Shown one piece after another: positions 16,896 to 26,244 of a stretch of 64,000 nucleotides of DNA. This DNA comes from Actinomycetospora succinea. GTDB taxonomy: Bacteria; Actinomycetota; Actinomycetes; Mycobacteriales; Pseudonocardiaceae. The notes beneath the pieces are model-generated. The model saw only the letters and a list, made by a program, of their open reading frames with translations, was not told the DNA's origin and made no database searches. The stretch spans positions 930,001 to 994,000 of the forward strand of contig NZ_SNYO01000001.1 of NCBI RefSeq assembly GCF_004363095.1, read 5' to 3'. Position 1 is the stretch's first letter, and every line of letters starts with the position of its first letter. Position numbers and translations under genes: made by a program.

Positions 16896-18122
16896 CTAGC
16901 TGGTGCGCCGCTCCATGCGCACCGACACCGCCAGGACGCCGAGACCCAGCAGCGGGAGCACGGCCCCGACCGCGGCCGGCGCGGACCAGCCGAGCCCGGC
17001 GGCGAGGACGACGCCGCCGAGGGCCGCGCCGACGGCGTTGGCGACGTTGAACGCCGAGTGGAAGCTCGCGGCCGCGAGCGACGGGCCCTCGGCGGCGAAG
17101 TCGATCAGCCGGCCCATGAGCGCGGGGCCGGCCGACATGCCGACGAAGCCGATGGCGAAGAGCCCGATCGTCGCCGCGATCGCGTTGCTCGCCGCGACCG
17201 TGAAGGCGAGCAGGACCGCGGCGTAGGCCACGAGCGCGACCGCGATCGTCAGCCGCGGCGCCTTCTCCGCGAAGCGGCCGCCGGCGATGTTGCCGACGGT
17301 CATGCCGACGCCCAGCGCGCCGAGCAGGAACGGCACGACCGAGGTCGCGACGCCGGCCTGGTTGGTGAGGATCGGGCTGATGTAGCTGTAGACGGCGAAC
17401 ATGCCGCCGAAGCCGGCGGCGATCACGCCGAGCGTCAGCCACACCTGCGGGCGCCGCAGCGCGGTGAGCTCGTTGCTCAGGCTGCCGCCGCGGTCGCCTG
17501 CCGGGCTCGGCACGAGCGTCACGACGGCCAGCACCGTGCTCAGGGCGATGATCGTCACGGCGACGTAGGCGCTGCGCCAGCCGAACGCGTCGCCCAGCCA
17601 CGTCGCGGCGGGCACGCCGATGATGTTGGCGACCGTCAGCCCGAGCATCACCGTGGCCAGCGCGCGGGCGCGCCGCTCCGGGGGCACGAGCGCCGCCCCG
17701 AGCACGGCGGCCGTGCCGAAGTAGGCGCCGTGCGGCAGTCCGGCGAGGAAGCGCAGGCCGACGAACGGCACGAACGACGGCGCGATCGCCGACAGCGCGT
17801 TGGCGACGACGAGGAACACGGCCAGCGCCACGACGAGCCGCTTGCGGGGCCAGCGCGCGCCGACGAGCGCGATCAGCGGGGCGCCGAACACGACGCCGAG
17901 GGCGTAGGCGCTGATGGCGGCGCCGGCCGTCGGCACCGAGACCCCGAGGTCGCTCGCGAAGCCGGGCAGCACGCCCATGCTCGCGAACTCGGTGGTGCCG
18001 ATGGCGAGGCCGCCGAGCGACAGGGCGGCGAGGCTCACGCCGGCCGGGACGCGGCGCCGCGTGACCTCCGGGGAAGCCGTCTGCGTCTGCGGGGGAGCCT
18101 CGGTCGAGGTCGGCGGGGTCAC
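16896..18122 (-). CDS. MFS transporter, DHA1/AraJ-like
   Basis: A 408-residue major facilitator with about 12 transmembrane helices after a 30-residue polar N terminus. Family features include GTTEFASMGVLPGFASDLGVS in helix 1, the ARWPRKR loop between helices 2 and 3, FLAGLPHGAYFGTAA, and the antiporter-like GWRSAYV. It resembles sugar-efflux/drug-export permeases (AraJ, YdhP). GTG 18122 overlaps the HAD gene stop by 4 nt, so it is co-translated with that phosphatase. A divergent ROK regulator suggests a carbohydrate-related substrate, perhaps export of a dephosphorylated sugar. The substrate cannot be read from sequence. Confidence 0.9.
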   Translation of the reverse strand: MTPPTSTEAPPQTQTASPEVTRRRVPAGVSLAALSLGGLAIGTTEFASMGVLPGFASDLGVSVPTAGAAISAYALGVVFGAPLIALVGARWPRKRLVVALAVFLVVANALSAIAPSFVPFVGLRFLAGLPHGAYFGTAAVLGAALVPPERRARALATVMLGLTVANIIGVPAATWLGDAFGWRSAYVAVTIIALSTVLAVVTLVPSPAGDRGGSLSNELTALRRPQVWLTLGVIAAGFGGMFAVYSYISPILTNQAGVATSVVPFLLGALGVGMTVGNIAGGRFAEKAPRLTIAVALVAYAAVLLAFTVAASNAIAATIGLFAIGFVGMSAGPALMGRLIDFAAEGPSLAAASFHSAFNVANAVGAALGGVVLAAGLGWSAPAAVGAVLPLLGLGVLAVSVRMERRTS

Positions 18123-18784
18123 GCGGTCACCTCGGTCTCGATCTCTGCGGCGATCAGGGTCGGGACGACGTCGGACAGGGAGTCGACCGGGATGTCGGCG
18201 GGCTCGCCGCGCAGGCCGGCGACGGTGGCGCCCGCGGCGCGGCCGGCGGCGACGCCGACGGCGGAGTCCTCGACGACGAGGCAGTCGGAGGCGTCGACGC
18301 CGAGGAACTCGGCGGCCATGAGGTAGCCGTCGGGGGCCGGCTTGCCGGCGGCGACCATGTCGCGGGGCACGATCACCGGCGCGTCGATGCCGGCGGCGCC
18401 GAGACGGGCCCGCGCGAGGCGGGCGTCGGCGCTGGTCACGACGGCCCACGGCGTGTGGGTGGCGTCGAGGTGCGCGACGAGGTCGTGGGCGCCGGGGGCG
18501 GCGACGACGTCGGCGAGGTCGACGTACTCGTGCTCGAGGTGGTCGCGGGTCGCAGCGGCGACCAGGGCCTCGTCGAGGTCGGGGCGCACGCGGCGCACGG
18601 TGCTCTCGGCGGGGTGCCCGGTCATCACGGCGAGCACGGCGGCCGGGTCGGCGCCCCAGCGGCGCGCCCAGGTGCGCCAGGACCGCTCGACGGCGGCGTC
18701 GGAGTCGACGAGGGTGCCGTCCATGTCCAGGAGCACGGCGGTGAACCCACACGTCGTCGGACGGGTGGGTGCCTCGATCTGCAC
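18119..18784 (-). CDS. HAD-family phosphatase (beta-phosphoglucomutase/sugar-phosphatase-like)
   Basis: A 221-residue HAD hydrolase, cap type C1. The nucleophile motif is LLDMDGTLVDSDA, motif II lies in WAVVTSADARLARARL, motif III Lys is in AAGKPAPDGYL, and motif IV is DCLVVEDSAVGVAAG. Most similar in style to YfbT/YqaB sugar phosphatases. I chose GTG 18784, preceded by ggaagga at 6 nt; ATG 18805 adds seven residues (MLPEGPP) but lacks a ribosome site. First gene of a two-gene operon with the MFS transporter, divergent from a ROK regulator, which suggests sugar-phosphate handling. Confidence 0.88.
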   Translation of the reverse strand: MQIEAPTRPTTCGFTAVLLDMDGTLVDSDAAVERSWRTWARRWGADPAAVLAVMTGHPAESTVRRVRPDLDEALVAAATRDHLEHEYVDLADVVAAPGAHDLVAHLDATHTPWAVVTSADARLARARLGAAGIDAPVIVPRDMVAAGKPAPDGYLMAAEFLGVDASDCLVVEDSAVGVAAGRAAGATVAGLRGEPADIPVDSLSDVVPTLIAAEIETEVTA

Positions 18785-18844
18785 AGGAGGTCCTTCCGGG
18801 AGCATCGGTAGCTATATTCTCGTAGTCCGAGCATAATCAGCACC

Positions 18845-20032
18845 ATGACCGCGTCAACGGAGACGGGACGTGAGCCCGGTCGCGCCCGTGTCGACCGCTG
18901 GCGCACCAAGGCGGAGGTCCTCGCGGAGGTCCGGCGCAGCCCCGGCCTGACCCGTGTCGAGCTCGCCCGCCGCCTCGGGCTGTCCAGCGCGTCGGCCACG
19001 GAAACGGTCACGCGGCTGCGCGACGCCGGGTGGATCTGCGAGCACCGCGCACCCGTGCACGGCCGGGGGCGCCCGACGACGACGCTCGAGCCCGCCCCCG
19101 ACGGGCCCCGGGTGGTGGCCGTCGACGTGCGCCACGAGGACTGGCGCGTCGGCCTCGCCGGGCTCGACGGCCGCATCACCGCCACCCGCGGCGCGCGCCA
19201 CGACCGCGACCCCGAGCACGTGGCCGCCGCGCTGCGGACCGCCGTCGCCGAGGTCGCCGCCGGGCACCGCACGGTCGCCGTCGGCCTCGCCGCGCCCGCG
19301 CCGGTCTCGGACGACGGCCTCGTGCGCGCCACCGAGCTGGCCTGGGACGCCGTCGACCTCGCGCCGGTGACCGCCGCGCTCGGCCCGGACTGCGTGCCGC
19401 TGCGCCTCGGCAACGACGCGACGCTCGCCGGCGTCGCCGAGGCCCGCACCGGTGCGGCCGCGGGGGCGGCGACCGCGGTGTACCTCACCGTCGAGGTCGG
19501 CCTCGGCGGCGCGCTGCTGCTCGACGGGCGCCCGCACCTCGGCGCACACGGGCAGGCGGGGGAGTACGGGCACCTGCCCTTCGGCGACCCCGCGCGGGCC
19601 TGCGCGTGCGGGGCGTCGGGCTGCTGGGGGCCCGAGGTCGACGGCCGCGCGCTCGCCCGGCGCCTCGGCGAGCCGGCGCCGGACGACCCGCGCTCCTCCG
19701 CCGTCGCGGTGCTCGAGCGGGCCGCGGGCGGGGATGCGCGGGCCGCCGACGCCGTGTGCGGGGTCGCCGCCGCGCTGGCCCGCGGGGTCGCCGGGCTGGT
19801 GCACGTCCACGACCCGGACGTCGTCGTGCTCGGCGGGCTCGCCCGGGGCCTGCGCGCGGCGCCCGGGTTCGACGAGGCCTACCTCCGGGGCCTCATGGCC
19901 TTCCGCCGCGATGCCCCGGTGCCCGTGCTCGACGCGCAGCACGGCGACGACGGCGCCCTGCTCGGGGCGGCGGCGCTGGCGCTCGACCACGCCACGAGCC
20001 CGGAGGGGCTCGCCGACTTCTGCGAGCCCTAG
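18845..20032 (+). CDS. ROK-family transcriptional regulator (NagC/XylR type)
   Basis: A 395-residue regulator with an N-terminal winged helix (about 18-70: LTRVELARRLGLSSASATETVTRLRDAG) and a ROK sugar-kinase-like domain. Visible are VVAVDVRHEDWRVGLAG, the GNDATLAG substrate loop, and the zinc-binding CACGASGC cluster preceded by GEYGHL. It probably represses the divergent HAD-MFS operon and releases on binding a sugar. The kinase motif is degenerate, as in other ROK repressors. ATG 18845 follows an AT-rich 60-nt divergent spacer (tagctatattctcgtag) that should hold both promoters; no clear operator repeat seen. Confidence 0.88.
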   Translation: MTASTETGREPGRARVDRWRTKAEVLAEVRRSPGLTRVELARRLGLSSASATETVTRLRDAGWICEHRAPVHGRGRPTTTLEPAPDGPRVVAVDVRHEDWRVGLAGLDGRITATRGARHDRDPEHVAAALRTAVAEVAAGHRTVAVGLAAPAPVSDDGLVRATELAWDAVDLAPVTAALGPDCVPLRLGNDATLAGVAEARTGAAAGAATAVYLTVEVGLGGALLLDGRPHLGAHGQAGEYGHLPFGDPARACACGASGCWGPEVDGRALARRLGEPAPDDPRSSAVAVLERAAGGDARAADAVCGVAAALARGVAGLVHVHDPDVVVLGGLARGLRAAPGFDEAYLRGLMAFRRDAPVPVLDAQHGDDGALLGAAALALDHATSPEGLADFCEP

Positions 20033-20048
20033 TCAGCCGGCGCCCCTC

Positions 20049-20459
20049 TTATCCGGCGAGGAAGCTCAGCCGCACCGTCCGCGTCGGGTTGTCGCCGTTG
20101 GTGTCGACGAGGCACACCGACTGCCACGTCCCGAGCGCCAGCCGGCCGCCGATCACCGGCACCGACATCGACGGGGCGACGAGCGCGGGCAGCACGTGGT
20201 CGCGGCCGTGGCCGGGCGAGCCGTGGCGGTGCGACCACCGCTCGTCGGCGGGCAGGAGGTCGCGCAGCTGGGTCAGCAGGTCGTCGTCGCTGCCGGCGCC
20301 GGTCTCGATGATGGCCACCCCGGCCGTCGCGTGGGGCACGAACACGTGCAGCAGGCCGTCGGGCGCGCCCGCGTCGGCGGCGAACCGCGCGCACTCCCGG
20401 GTGATGTCCCGGACGGTCTCCCGGTCGCCGGTGCGGACCTCGATCTCCTCGCTGTGCAC
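20049..20459 (-). CDS. YjbQ/UPF0047 family protein
   Basis: A 136-residue member of the YjbQ (UPF0047) family. Typical motifs are LHVFVPHATAGVAIIE, the central HRHGSPGHGRDHVLPAL with clustered histidines, and GTWQSVCLVDTNGDNPTRTV. E. coli YjbQ has weak thiamin-phosphate-synthase activity, but the physiological role is unsettled. Length is normal. The start is GTG 20459. It converges on the ROK gene and diverges from the SDR gene; there is no thiamin gene nearby, so context does not help. Confidence 0.9.
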   Translation of the reverse strand: MHSEEIEVRTGDRETVRDITRECARFAADAGAPDGLLHVFVPHATAGVAIIETGAGSDDDLLTQLRDLLPADERWSHRHGSPGHGRDHVLPALVAPSMSVPVIGGRLALGTWQSVCLVDTNGDNPTRTVRLSFLAG

Positions 20460-20494
20460 GGCCGCCGAGGATAGGCGGCGCGCGACGGTCCAGA

Positions 20495-21313
20495 ATGCCC
20501 GCCGTGCACCCCGATTCCGGACAGGGACGAGTCGCCGTCGCGGTCGTCACCGGCGCGGGCCGAGGCATCGGCGCCGGTCTCGCCGCCGCGCTCTCGGCCC
20601 GCGGCCACCACCTCGTCGTCACCGACGTCGACGCCGCCGCGGCGCAGGCCACCGCGGACGCCCTCGACGGCCCGGCGACGGCGATGCCGCTCGACGTGCG
20701 CGAGCCGTCGGCGCACCGCGCGGTCGCGCTCGCGGCCGCGGAGATCGGCGACGTGACGGTGTGGGTCAACAACGCCGGGGTGCTCTCGACGGCCTCGGTG
20801 TGGGAGTCCACCGACGAGGAGGTCGCGGCGACCTTCGAGATCAACACCCTCGGCGTGGTGCACGGCTGCCGCGCGGCGATCGACGTCATGCGGCGCGGCG
20901 ACGTCCTCAACCTCGTCTCGCTCTCGGGGCTCGGTCCGACCCCGGGCTTCGCGACGTACGGCGCCAGCAAGGCCGCGGCGCTGAGCTACTCGCAGGCCCT
21001 CGACATCGAGCTGGCCTCGGTGCGCCGGCCGATCCGGGTGCGGGCGCTGTGCCCGGACGTCGTCGACACCTCGCTGGTCAGCAACGTCGCCCACCGGCCC
21101 AGCGCGGCCCTGCTGTTCACCGGCACGCGGCTGCTCTCGGTCGACGAGGTCGTCGACGCGGGGATGGGGATGCTCGGGTCCCGCCGGGCGATGCGTACCG
21201 TGCCGGGCTGGCGCGCGGCGCTCCAGCGGACCTCGGCGGCGTTGCCGGGGGTCGCCAGGATCGCGGTGCCGCTGGTCGCGCGGATGGGTGAGCGACGCCG
21301 CTTGTCCCGATGA
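20495..21313 (+). CDS. Short-chain dehydrogenase/reductase
   Basis: A 272-residue NAD(P)-dependent oxidoreductase of the classical SDR family. The cofactor motif is TGAGRGIG near residue 19, the NNAG motif is WVNNAGVL, and the catalytic Ser and YxxxK lie in LVSLSGLGPTPGFATYGASKAA. The acidic VVTDVDA after the second strand favours NAD(H). A C-terminal extension (about 225-272) is basic and hydrophobic and may attach to membranes. ATG 20495 was chosen; GTG 20504 is possible. Substrate unknown. Monocistronic by spacing. Confidence 0.9.
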   Translation: MPAVHPDSGQGRVAVAVVTGAGRGIGAGLAAALSARGHHLVVTDVDAAAAQATADALDGPATAMPLDVREPSAHRAVALAAAEIGDVTVWVNNAGVLSTASVWESTDEEVAATFEINTLGVVHGCRAAIDVMRRGDVLNLVSLSGLGPTPGFATYGASKAAALSYSQALDIELASVRRPIRVRALCPDVVDTSLVSNVAHRPSAALLFTGTRLLSVDEVVDAGMGMLGSRRAMRTVPGWRAALQRTSAALPGVARIAVPLVARMGERRRLSR

Positions 21314-21400
21314 CGACCCGCCGGACGGGGGTCGTGATCGCATCGTGACCCGTTCGGCTACGTTGAGCGCGGTCCATGTCCCCCGAACGTGGAGGATCGG

Positions 21401-22774
21401 ATGCTGGTGCTGGCCCCCGATCCCCGTCTCGGCATCGCTCCGGAACGGGTGGCGCGGGTGCGCGCCCTGCTCGAGGAGGCGGAGCGCAGCACCCCGGTGC
21501 CCGGCGTCGCCGTGGCGCTGCCGGGCGGTCCCGACGGCCCGCTCGACGGCCTCGTCCTGCGCCCCGACGGCGTCCTCGGCCTCGCGGCGCTGCCCGTCGG
21601 CGAGCGCGAGGCGGCCCGACAGTCGGTCGCGGCCGGCGGCGGCCCCGCGCCCTCGGCGCCGAGCACGGGTGCCCGCGGTGACGGGCCGACCGCCCGGGCC
21701 GTCCTCGACGAGCTCGACCGCCTGCTGAGCCTCGGCGACCCGCCGTGCGCCGCGCCCCGCCGGGTGCTGCCCAGCGTCGGCGAGGAGGCGGACACGTGCG
21801 CCGCGCTCGCCGCGCCCGTCGGCTCCTTCCGCGTCGTCGACGTCGCCGACCTGCGGCGCCTGCTCGTCGCCTTCCGCCTCGGCGACCACGTCCCGGACGA
21901 CGACCGCCTCGCCGAGGCCGGCTTCCTCGCCCCGGACACCCCGGCGCTGCGGGCCGGCGCCGCCCCCGAGACCACGCCCGTGCCCGTCCAGGACAGCGGC
22001 TCGCAGCCCGAGGGACGCGCCGGCCTCCCGCGCACCGGGCGCCTGCCGGCCTCGGCGCCCGAGTCGTCCGGGCCGCCGGTGGGGCCCGTCGGTCCGGTGA
22101 GCTCGGTGAGCTCGGCGAGCTCGGCGAGCGAGCCGCCCGGCGGCATCGGCGGGCTCGCCCGGGCCGGGCGCGCGGCGCGGGCCGCCCGCGGGCGCTACGG
22201 GCGCCGCATGCCGGCGTGGGTGTGGGGCTGGCGCGGCCTGACCGTCGCCGCCGTCGCCGCGTTCCTCGTCGCCCTCGGGCTCGCGGTCCTCGTCGGCCGC
22301 GCGGCGGTCGGCACCGACCCGCCGGCCGACCCCGCCGCGACACGCGTCGTCGACGGCGTGACCTACACGCGCCAGGTCGCCACCAGCGACACCTCCTGCG
22401 AGGGCCACGCCTACAACCAGGCGGCGGCGTTCCTGCGCGAGCGCGGATGCCTGCACCTCGACCGCTCGCTGTGGTCGGGGAACGCCGAGGGCCAGGAGGT
22501 CGTCGTCGCCGTGGCCACCGTGCAGCTGGCCGACACGTCGACCGCCACCGCCTTCCGCTCGCTGGTCGACAGCAACGGCACCGGCAACGTCTCGGACCTG
22601 CTGCGCGAGGGGCGGGGCTACCCCGGCGCGCCGCCCGCGCTGTCCGGCCAGGGCTACGCCTCGGCGCAGCTCGGCGACCGCGTCGCCGTGGCCGAGGCCG
22701 ACGGCATCGACCCCGACTTCACCGACGGCGAGGCCCTCGACCGCATCTCCCGCGCGGGGCTGGCCCTGCGCTGA
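21401..22774 (+). CDS. Single-pass membrane protein of unknown function
   Basis: A 457-residue protein I do not recognise. Residues 1-205 are a soluble, likely cytosolic region; 206-260 is a Pro/Ser linker that includes a 9-nt repeat (gtgagctcg, SSV/SSA units). A basic patch RAARGRYGRRM leads into one transmembrane helix (about 278-298, [20 protein letters not shown]). The outer domain (about 305-457) has two cysteines, in DTSCEGHAYN and ERGCLHLDRSL, that could form a disulfide, and a regular alpha/beta look. ATG 21401 has ggagga 4 nt upstream; an in-frame GTG lies at 21389. It ends before a strong palindromic terminator shared with the converging DUF4439 gene. Confidence 0.75.
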   Translation: MLVLAPDPRLGIAPERVARVRALLEEAERSTPVPGVAVALPGGPDGPLDGLVLRPDGVLGLAALPVGEREAARQSVAAGGGPAPSAPSTGARGDGPTARAVLDELDRLLSLGDPPCAAPRRVLPSVGEEADTCAALAAPVGSFRVVDVADLRRLLVAFRLGDHVPDDDRLAEAGFLAPDTPALRAGAAPETTPVPVQDSGSQPEGRAGLPRTGRLPASAPESSGPPVGPVGPVSSVSSASSASEPPGGIGGLARAGRAARAARGRYGRRMPAWVWGWRGLTVAAVAAFLVALGLAVLVGRAAVGTDPPADPAATRVVDGVTYTRQVATSDTSCEGHAYNQAAAFLRERGCLHLDRSLWSGNAEGQEVVVAVATVQLADTSTATAFRSLVDSNGTGNVSDLLREGRGYPGAPPALSGQGYASAQLGDRVAVAEADGIDPDFTDGEALDRISRAGLALR

Positions 22775-22798
22775 GGGCGCTCCGCGCCTCGTGAGGGT

Positions 22799-22822
22799 TC
22801 CGGGTCGCCCGGGCGACCCGGA
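22799..22822. terminator. Bidirectional terminator, perfect 24-nt palindrome
   Basis: Half-site tccgggtcgccc followed by its exact complement. It lies between two converging genes (stops at 22774 and 22827) and so can terminate both. Confidence 0.75.
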
Positions 22823-22826
22823 TCGC

Positions 22827-23309
22827 TCACGTGGCGGAGCCATCACCCGGGAACGCGGGGACCAGCGGCGTCCGCCCGGCGATGCGCCGCCACGTCACCG
22901 ATGTCGTCGCCGAGGTGGTGACGGCGTCGAGCGCCAGGCGCCGCAGCTCGCCGCCGGTGTCGGCCTCCGTGCGCTCGGCGACCGCGCGCCAGGCGGCGGC
23001 GACGTCGTCCTCGGCGACGATCGCGAGCACCGCCGCCGACGTCGCGTCCGTCACCGGCGACGGCGGGCGGTAGGCCGCGGCGGCGGTCGGCGGGGTGACG
23101 CCGGCGCGGGCGAGCAGGGCGACCACGGCGTCGCGACGCTCGCGGTGGGCGAGCGAGGCGGCGGTGACCGCGGCCGTGTCCGCCGTCGGCAGGAACGCCG
23201 ACACGAGCCCGTAGCTCCACACCGCGGCGTGCTCGGTGCCCAGCGCGGCGAGGACGGCGGCCTGCAGGTCGCCCGACAGGGGCGGGGGCGGGGCGGCGGG
23301 CGTCGTCAC
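22827..23309 (-). CDS. DUF4439 ferritin-like domain protein
   Basis: A 160-residue all-helical protein of the DUF4439 family, which adopts a ferritin-like four-helix bundle. Features are [22 protein letters not shown] in helix 1, [17 protein letters not shown] in helix 2, then [12 protein letters not shown] and the [23 protein letters not shown] helix. Metal binding is not proven for the family. GTG 23309 overlaps the upstream lipoprotein gene stop by 4 nt. The pair sits divergent to rimP, as related genes do between proS and rimP in mycobacteria. Role unknown. Confidence 0.82.
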   Translation of the reverse strand: MTTPAAPPPPLSGDLQAAVLAALGTEHAAVWSYGLVSAFLPTADTAAVTAASLAHRERRDAVVALLARAGVTPPTAAAAYRPPSPVTDATSAAVLAIVAEDDVAAAWRAVAERTEADTGGELRRLALDAVTTSATTSVTWRRIAGRTPLVPAFPGDGSAT

Positions 23310-23797
23310 GCGAGCACCGTCGCCTGGCCCGCGCAGCTCGCCGCCACCGAGGTGAGCAGCCCGCAGCGGTACGAGGCGGTCGTCAGCGCCAGCGCGCCGG
23401 CGGCGTCCCGGGCCGTGCCCAGCGAGCCCCGCAGGGCGGTCAGGGCCGCGGCGGCGCTCGCCGGCCGGTCCGCGGGCGCCGGGGTGGCGTCGACGACCGG
23501 CGCGCGGTCCGGGCGGGCGCGGCGGATCTCGGCGGCCAGCGCGTCGGCGTGCGCGTGCCGGGCGTCCGCGACCGGGGTGAGCCGGGCGGCGAGGTCCGGG
23601 TACGCGGCGGCGGCGGCCGCGGCCGTGGCGGCGTCCGCGCGGGCCGCGGCGAGCGGGGCCTCGAGCTCGTCGGGTCCCTCGTCGCGGGCGCACCCGGCGG
23701 CCGCGAGGCCCGTGACCGCGACGACCGCCGCGGCACCCTGCAGGACGGTGCGTCGCGGCGTGCCCACGCGGGTGTCCCCGCCGACGATGCCCGACAC
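23306..23797 (-). CDS. Putative lipoprotein, partner of DUF4439 protein
   Basis: A 163-residue exported protein. GTG 23797 gives an N terminus with a twin arginine ([21 protein letters not shown]) and a lipobox LAAAGC, so it is likely a Tat-exported lipoprotein anchored outside the membrane. The mature part is alanine-rich and helical with late cysteines in SYRCGLL and AASCAGQA. It resembles a degenerate ferritin-like bundle similar to the DUF4439 product encoded immediately downstream, with a 4-nt overlap. The frame is open further upstream, but that part lacks a signal. Function unknown. Confidence 0.72.
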   Translation of the reverse strand: MSGIVGGDTRVGTPRRTVLQGAAAVVAVTGLAAAGCARDEGPDELEAPLAAARADAATAAAAAAAYPDLAARLTPVADARHAHADALAAEIRRARPDRAPVVDATPAPADRPASAAAALTALRGSLGTARDAAGALALTTASYRCGLLTSVAASCAGQATVLA

Positions 23798-23862
23798 GGC
23801 GGGCCAGTCTGCCAGCCCTCGGGGCCGACCGGCGGCACGGCGGGGCGATGCGGGGCAAGCGC

Positions 23863-23868
23863 TAGGCT
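23863..23868 (+). promoter_or_regulatory. -10 box of the rimP-nusA-infB operon
   Basis: TAGGCT within gcgctaggctgg, about 145 nt before the rimP start, is the best -10 candidate in the 217-nt divergent spacer. The leader that follows (23875-24014) is C-rich and could fold, but no known riboswitch or ribosomal leader was recognised. Confidence 0.45.
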
Positions 23869-24014
23869 GGACCACTGCGCGCCGGCCTCCCGGCGCCGCG
23901 TCAGGAACCGTTCAGCTCTCGCCCGCCCCGCCCGGTCCGGCGCCCCGGTGACCGCCACCGCCGCCACCCGAGCGCCCACGCCGCCCGCGGCGGGCCAGCC
24001 CGTGAGGAGCCCCG

Positions 24015-24662
24015 TTGTCCCCTGGGACACCCCCTGCGCAGGCCGGCGCCGCCGACCGCCTGCGCCCGACCGTCGTCGAGGTCGTCGAGGCCGCCGGCTT
24101 CGTCCTCGACGACCTCGAGGTGCGCCCGGCCGGGCGGCGCCAGGTCGTGCGTGTCGTGGTGGACACCGCCGAGGTGCCCGGCCCGCACGACCCGCCGGCC
24201 CCGAGCCCGGACCTCGACGCCGTCGCCGGGGTGAGCCGGGAGCTCTCGAAGACGCTCGACGCCCTGGACGAGGCCGCCGACGACCGCGCGCCCGACGGCG
24301 AGTACACGCTCGAGGTCACCACCCCGGGCACCGACCGACCGCTCACCCGCCCGCACCACTGGCGGCGGGCGTGGCTGCGCCGCGTCGGCGTCACGCGCAC
24401 CGACGGCAGCACGCTCAGCGCGCGGGTCGGTCCGGTCGGCGCCGCGGGGGAGACCGGCGACGGCGGGCACGACGGCGTGACCGTGACGCTGGCGGAGGGC
24501 ACCCCGCGCGGACCGGTGCTGCACGAGGTCGCGCTGGCCGACGTGAAGCAGGCCGTGGTCGAGGTCGAGTTCAAGCCGGCGCCGCCCGCGGAGGTGGAGG
24601 CCCTGGTGAAGGCCGCCGCCGACGCGCAGGACGCGCAGGACGGACAGGAGGAACGGTCGTGA
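24015..24662 (+). CDS. rimP: Ribosome maturation factor RimP
   Basis: Cytosolic factor needed for 30S subunit assembly, binding near ribosomal protein S12. A 215-residue protein with the N-terminal alpha/beta domain (about 15-105: [31 protein letters not shown], then [17 protein letters not shown] and [23 protein letters not shown]) and the C-terminal Sm-like domain. A loop rich in Gly and Asp and a charged tail make it somewhat long. The start is TTG 24015, with gtgaggag upstream. The nusA GTG overlaps its stop by 4 nt. First gene of the conserved operon. Confidence 0.93.
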   Translation: MSPGTPPAQAGAADRLRPTVVEVVEAAGFVLDDLEVRPAGRRQVVRVVVDTAEVPGPHDPPAPSPDLDAVAGVSRELSKTLDALDEAADDRAPDGEYTLEVTTPGTDRPLTRPHHWRRAWLRRVGVTRTDGSTLSARVGPVGAAGETGDGGHDGVTVTLAEGTPRGPVLHEVALADVKQAVVEVEFKPAPPAEVEALVKAAADAQDAQDGQEERS

Positions 24663-25765
24663 AGGTCGACATCGCCGCGCTGCGCGCCATCGAGCGGGAC
24701 AAGGAGATCCCGTTCGAGACCGTGCTCTCCGCGATCGAGACCGCGCTGCTCACCGCCTACAAGCAGAACGGCGGCGAGAACCCCCGCGCCCGCGTCGAGG
24801 TCGACCGCAAGAGCGGGGCCGTGGCCGTCCTCGTGCCGGAGACCGGCGAGGACGGCGAGGTCCTCGGGGAATACGACGACACGCCCGAGGGTTTCGGACG
24901 TATCGCCGCGGCGACGGCGCGCCAGATCGTGGTGCAGCGGCTGCGCGACGCGGAGCACGAGCGCACCTACGGCGAGTTCTCGGCCAAGGAGGGCGAGGTC
25001 GTCGCCGGCGTCGTGCAGCGCGACGCCCGGGCCAACGCCCGCGGCGTGGTCGTCGTCGAGATCGGGTCCATCGAGGGCGTGCTCCCGGCCGCCGAGCAGG
25101 TGCCGGGCGAGCGCTACGAGCACGGCGCCCGCATCCGCTGCTACGTGGTGGGGGTCAACCGCGGCCCCCGCGGCGTGCAGGTGACGCTCTCGCGGACCCA
25201 CCCGAACCTCGTGCGGCGGCTGTTCGCCTTCGAGGTCCCCGAGATCGCCGCGGGCCACGTCGAGATCGTCTCGGTGGCCCGGGAGGCCGGGCACCGGACC
25301 AAGATCGCGGTGCGGTCGAAGGTCGCGGGTCTCGGCGCGAAGGGCGCGTGCATCGGCCCGATGGGCGCCCGCGTCCGCGGCGTGATGAGCGAGCTCAACG
25401 GCGAGAAGATCGACATCATCGACTGGGCGGACGACCCCGCCGAGTACGTGGGCAACGCGCTCTCGCCGTCGAAGGTCGTCTCGGTGACGGTCGTCGACCC
25501 GAAGGCGCGCACCGCGCGGGTGGTGGTGCCGGACTTCCAGCTCTCGCTGGCCATCGGCAAGGAGGGCCAGAACGCCCGCCTCGCCGCGCGGCTCACCGGC
25601 TGGCGCATCGACATCCGCTCGGACGCCGAGCCCCCGCCGGAGATGGCGGCCGACACGGCGGACGGGGCGGCCGACGACGCGGCCGACGAGACCCCCGGGG
25701 AGGCCTCCGAGATCGGGGTCTCCGGTGGCGGGGTCGAGCGGCCCTCGAGCGGCGCGGTAGAGTGA
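24659..25765 (+). CDS. nusA: Transcription termination/antitermination protein NusA
   Basis: RNA polymerase-bound factor controlling pausing, termination and antitermination. A 368-residue protein of the actinobacterial type without the C-terminal AR repeats of E. coli. The N-terminal RNAP-binding domain is about 1-105 ([25 protein letters not shown]). Then come the S1 domain ([12 protein letters not shown] and [18 protein letters not shown]) and two KH domains ([29 protein letters not shown] and [21 protein letters not shown]). The tail (from about 325) is acidic. GTG 24659 is coupled to rimP. Followed after 3 nt by ylxR. Confidence 0.96.
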   Translation: MKVDIAALRAIERDKEIPFETVLSAIETALLTAYKQNGGENPRARVEVDRKSGAVAVLVPETGEDGEVLGEYDDTPEGFGRIAAATARQIVVQRLRDAEHERTYGEFSAKEGEVVAGVVQRDARANARGVVVVEIGSIEGVLPAAEQVPGERYEHGARIRCYVVGVNRGPRGVQVTLSRTHPNLVRRLFAFEVPEIAAGHVEIVSVAREAGHRTKIAVRSKVAGLGAKGACIGPMGARVRGVMSELNGEKIDIIDWADDPAEYVGNALSPSKVVSVTVVDPKARTARVVVPDFQLSLAIGKEGQNARLAARLTGWRIDIRSDAEPPPEMAADTADGAADDAADETPGEASEIGVSGGGVERPSSGAVE

Positions 25766-25768
25766 CCG

Positions 25769-26185
25769 GTGGCCCGAACCCGCGAGCCCGGTCGTGGGGT
25801 GGCTCCGGATCGTGACCGTCGCGGCAGCGTCCACGGCGTCCACGGACCGGTGCGCACCTGCATCGGCTGCCGTTCGCGGGCCTCGGCGTCGGAACTGCTG
25901 CGAGTGGTGGCCGTGGACGGGATCGCCGATCCCGACCCACGGCATCGGAAGCCCGGTCGCGGTGCGTGGGTGCACCCCGACCCGGACTGCCTGAACCGCG
26001 CGGAGCGCCGGTCGGCGTTCCCCAGGGCGTTGCGCGTCCCGGGGCCGTTGGACACGGGAGCGCTGCACGCACTGCTCGATCCGGCGCCCGGATCACCCGC
26101 CGGGCACGACAGGCGCGACGACCGTCGCGTGAGTACGAGGAAGCAGGTCGACCCCCATGAGCCAGCCGTGAAGCCCTCACGATGA
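25769..26185 (+). CDS. ylxR: YlxR/RnpM-family RNA-binding protein
   Basis: Small protein of the nusA-infB operon; in Firmicutes this family binds the RNase P RNA and modulates it. Of 138 residues, the conserved part is about 27-100, starting VRTCIGCRSRASASELLRVV and including GRGAWVHPDPDCLNRAERR, the typical motifs. The basic N-terminal extension and disordered tail are not conserved, so a start at an internal GTG near RTCIGC is possible. It begins 3 nt after nusA. Confidence in family is high, in start moderate. Confidence 0.88.
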   Translation: MARTREPGRGVAPDRDRRGSVHGVHGPVRTCIGCRSRASASELLRVVAVDGIADPDPRHRKPGRGAWVHPDPDCLNRAERRSAFPRALRVPGPLDTGALHALLDPAPGSPAGHDRRDDRRVSTRKQVDPHEPAVKPSR

Positions 26186-26244
26186 CGGCGCAGGCGTAGA
26201 CACGAGGTCGCGGGCCCCCGCTGACCTCGAGAATGAGGAGATCA

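Noticed and set aside
23798-24014. Cobalamin or other riboswitch in the rimP leader
   Set aside because: No B12-box-like or other riboswitch core was recognisable; only C-rich sequence with a -10 box.
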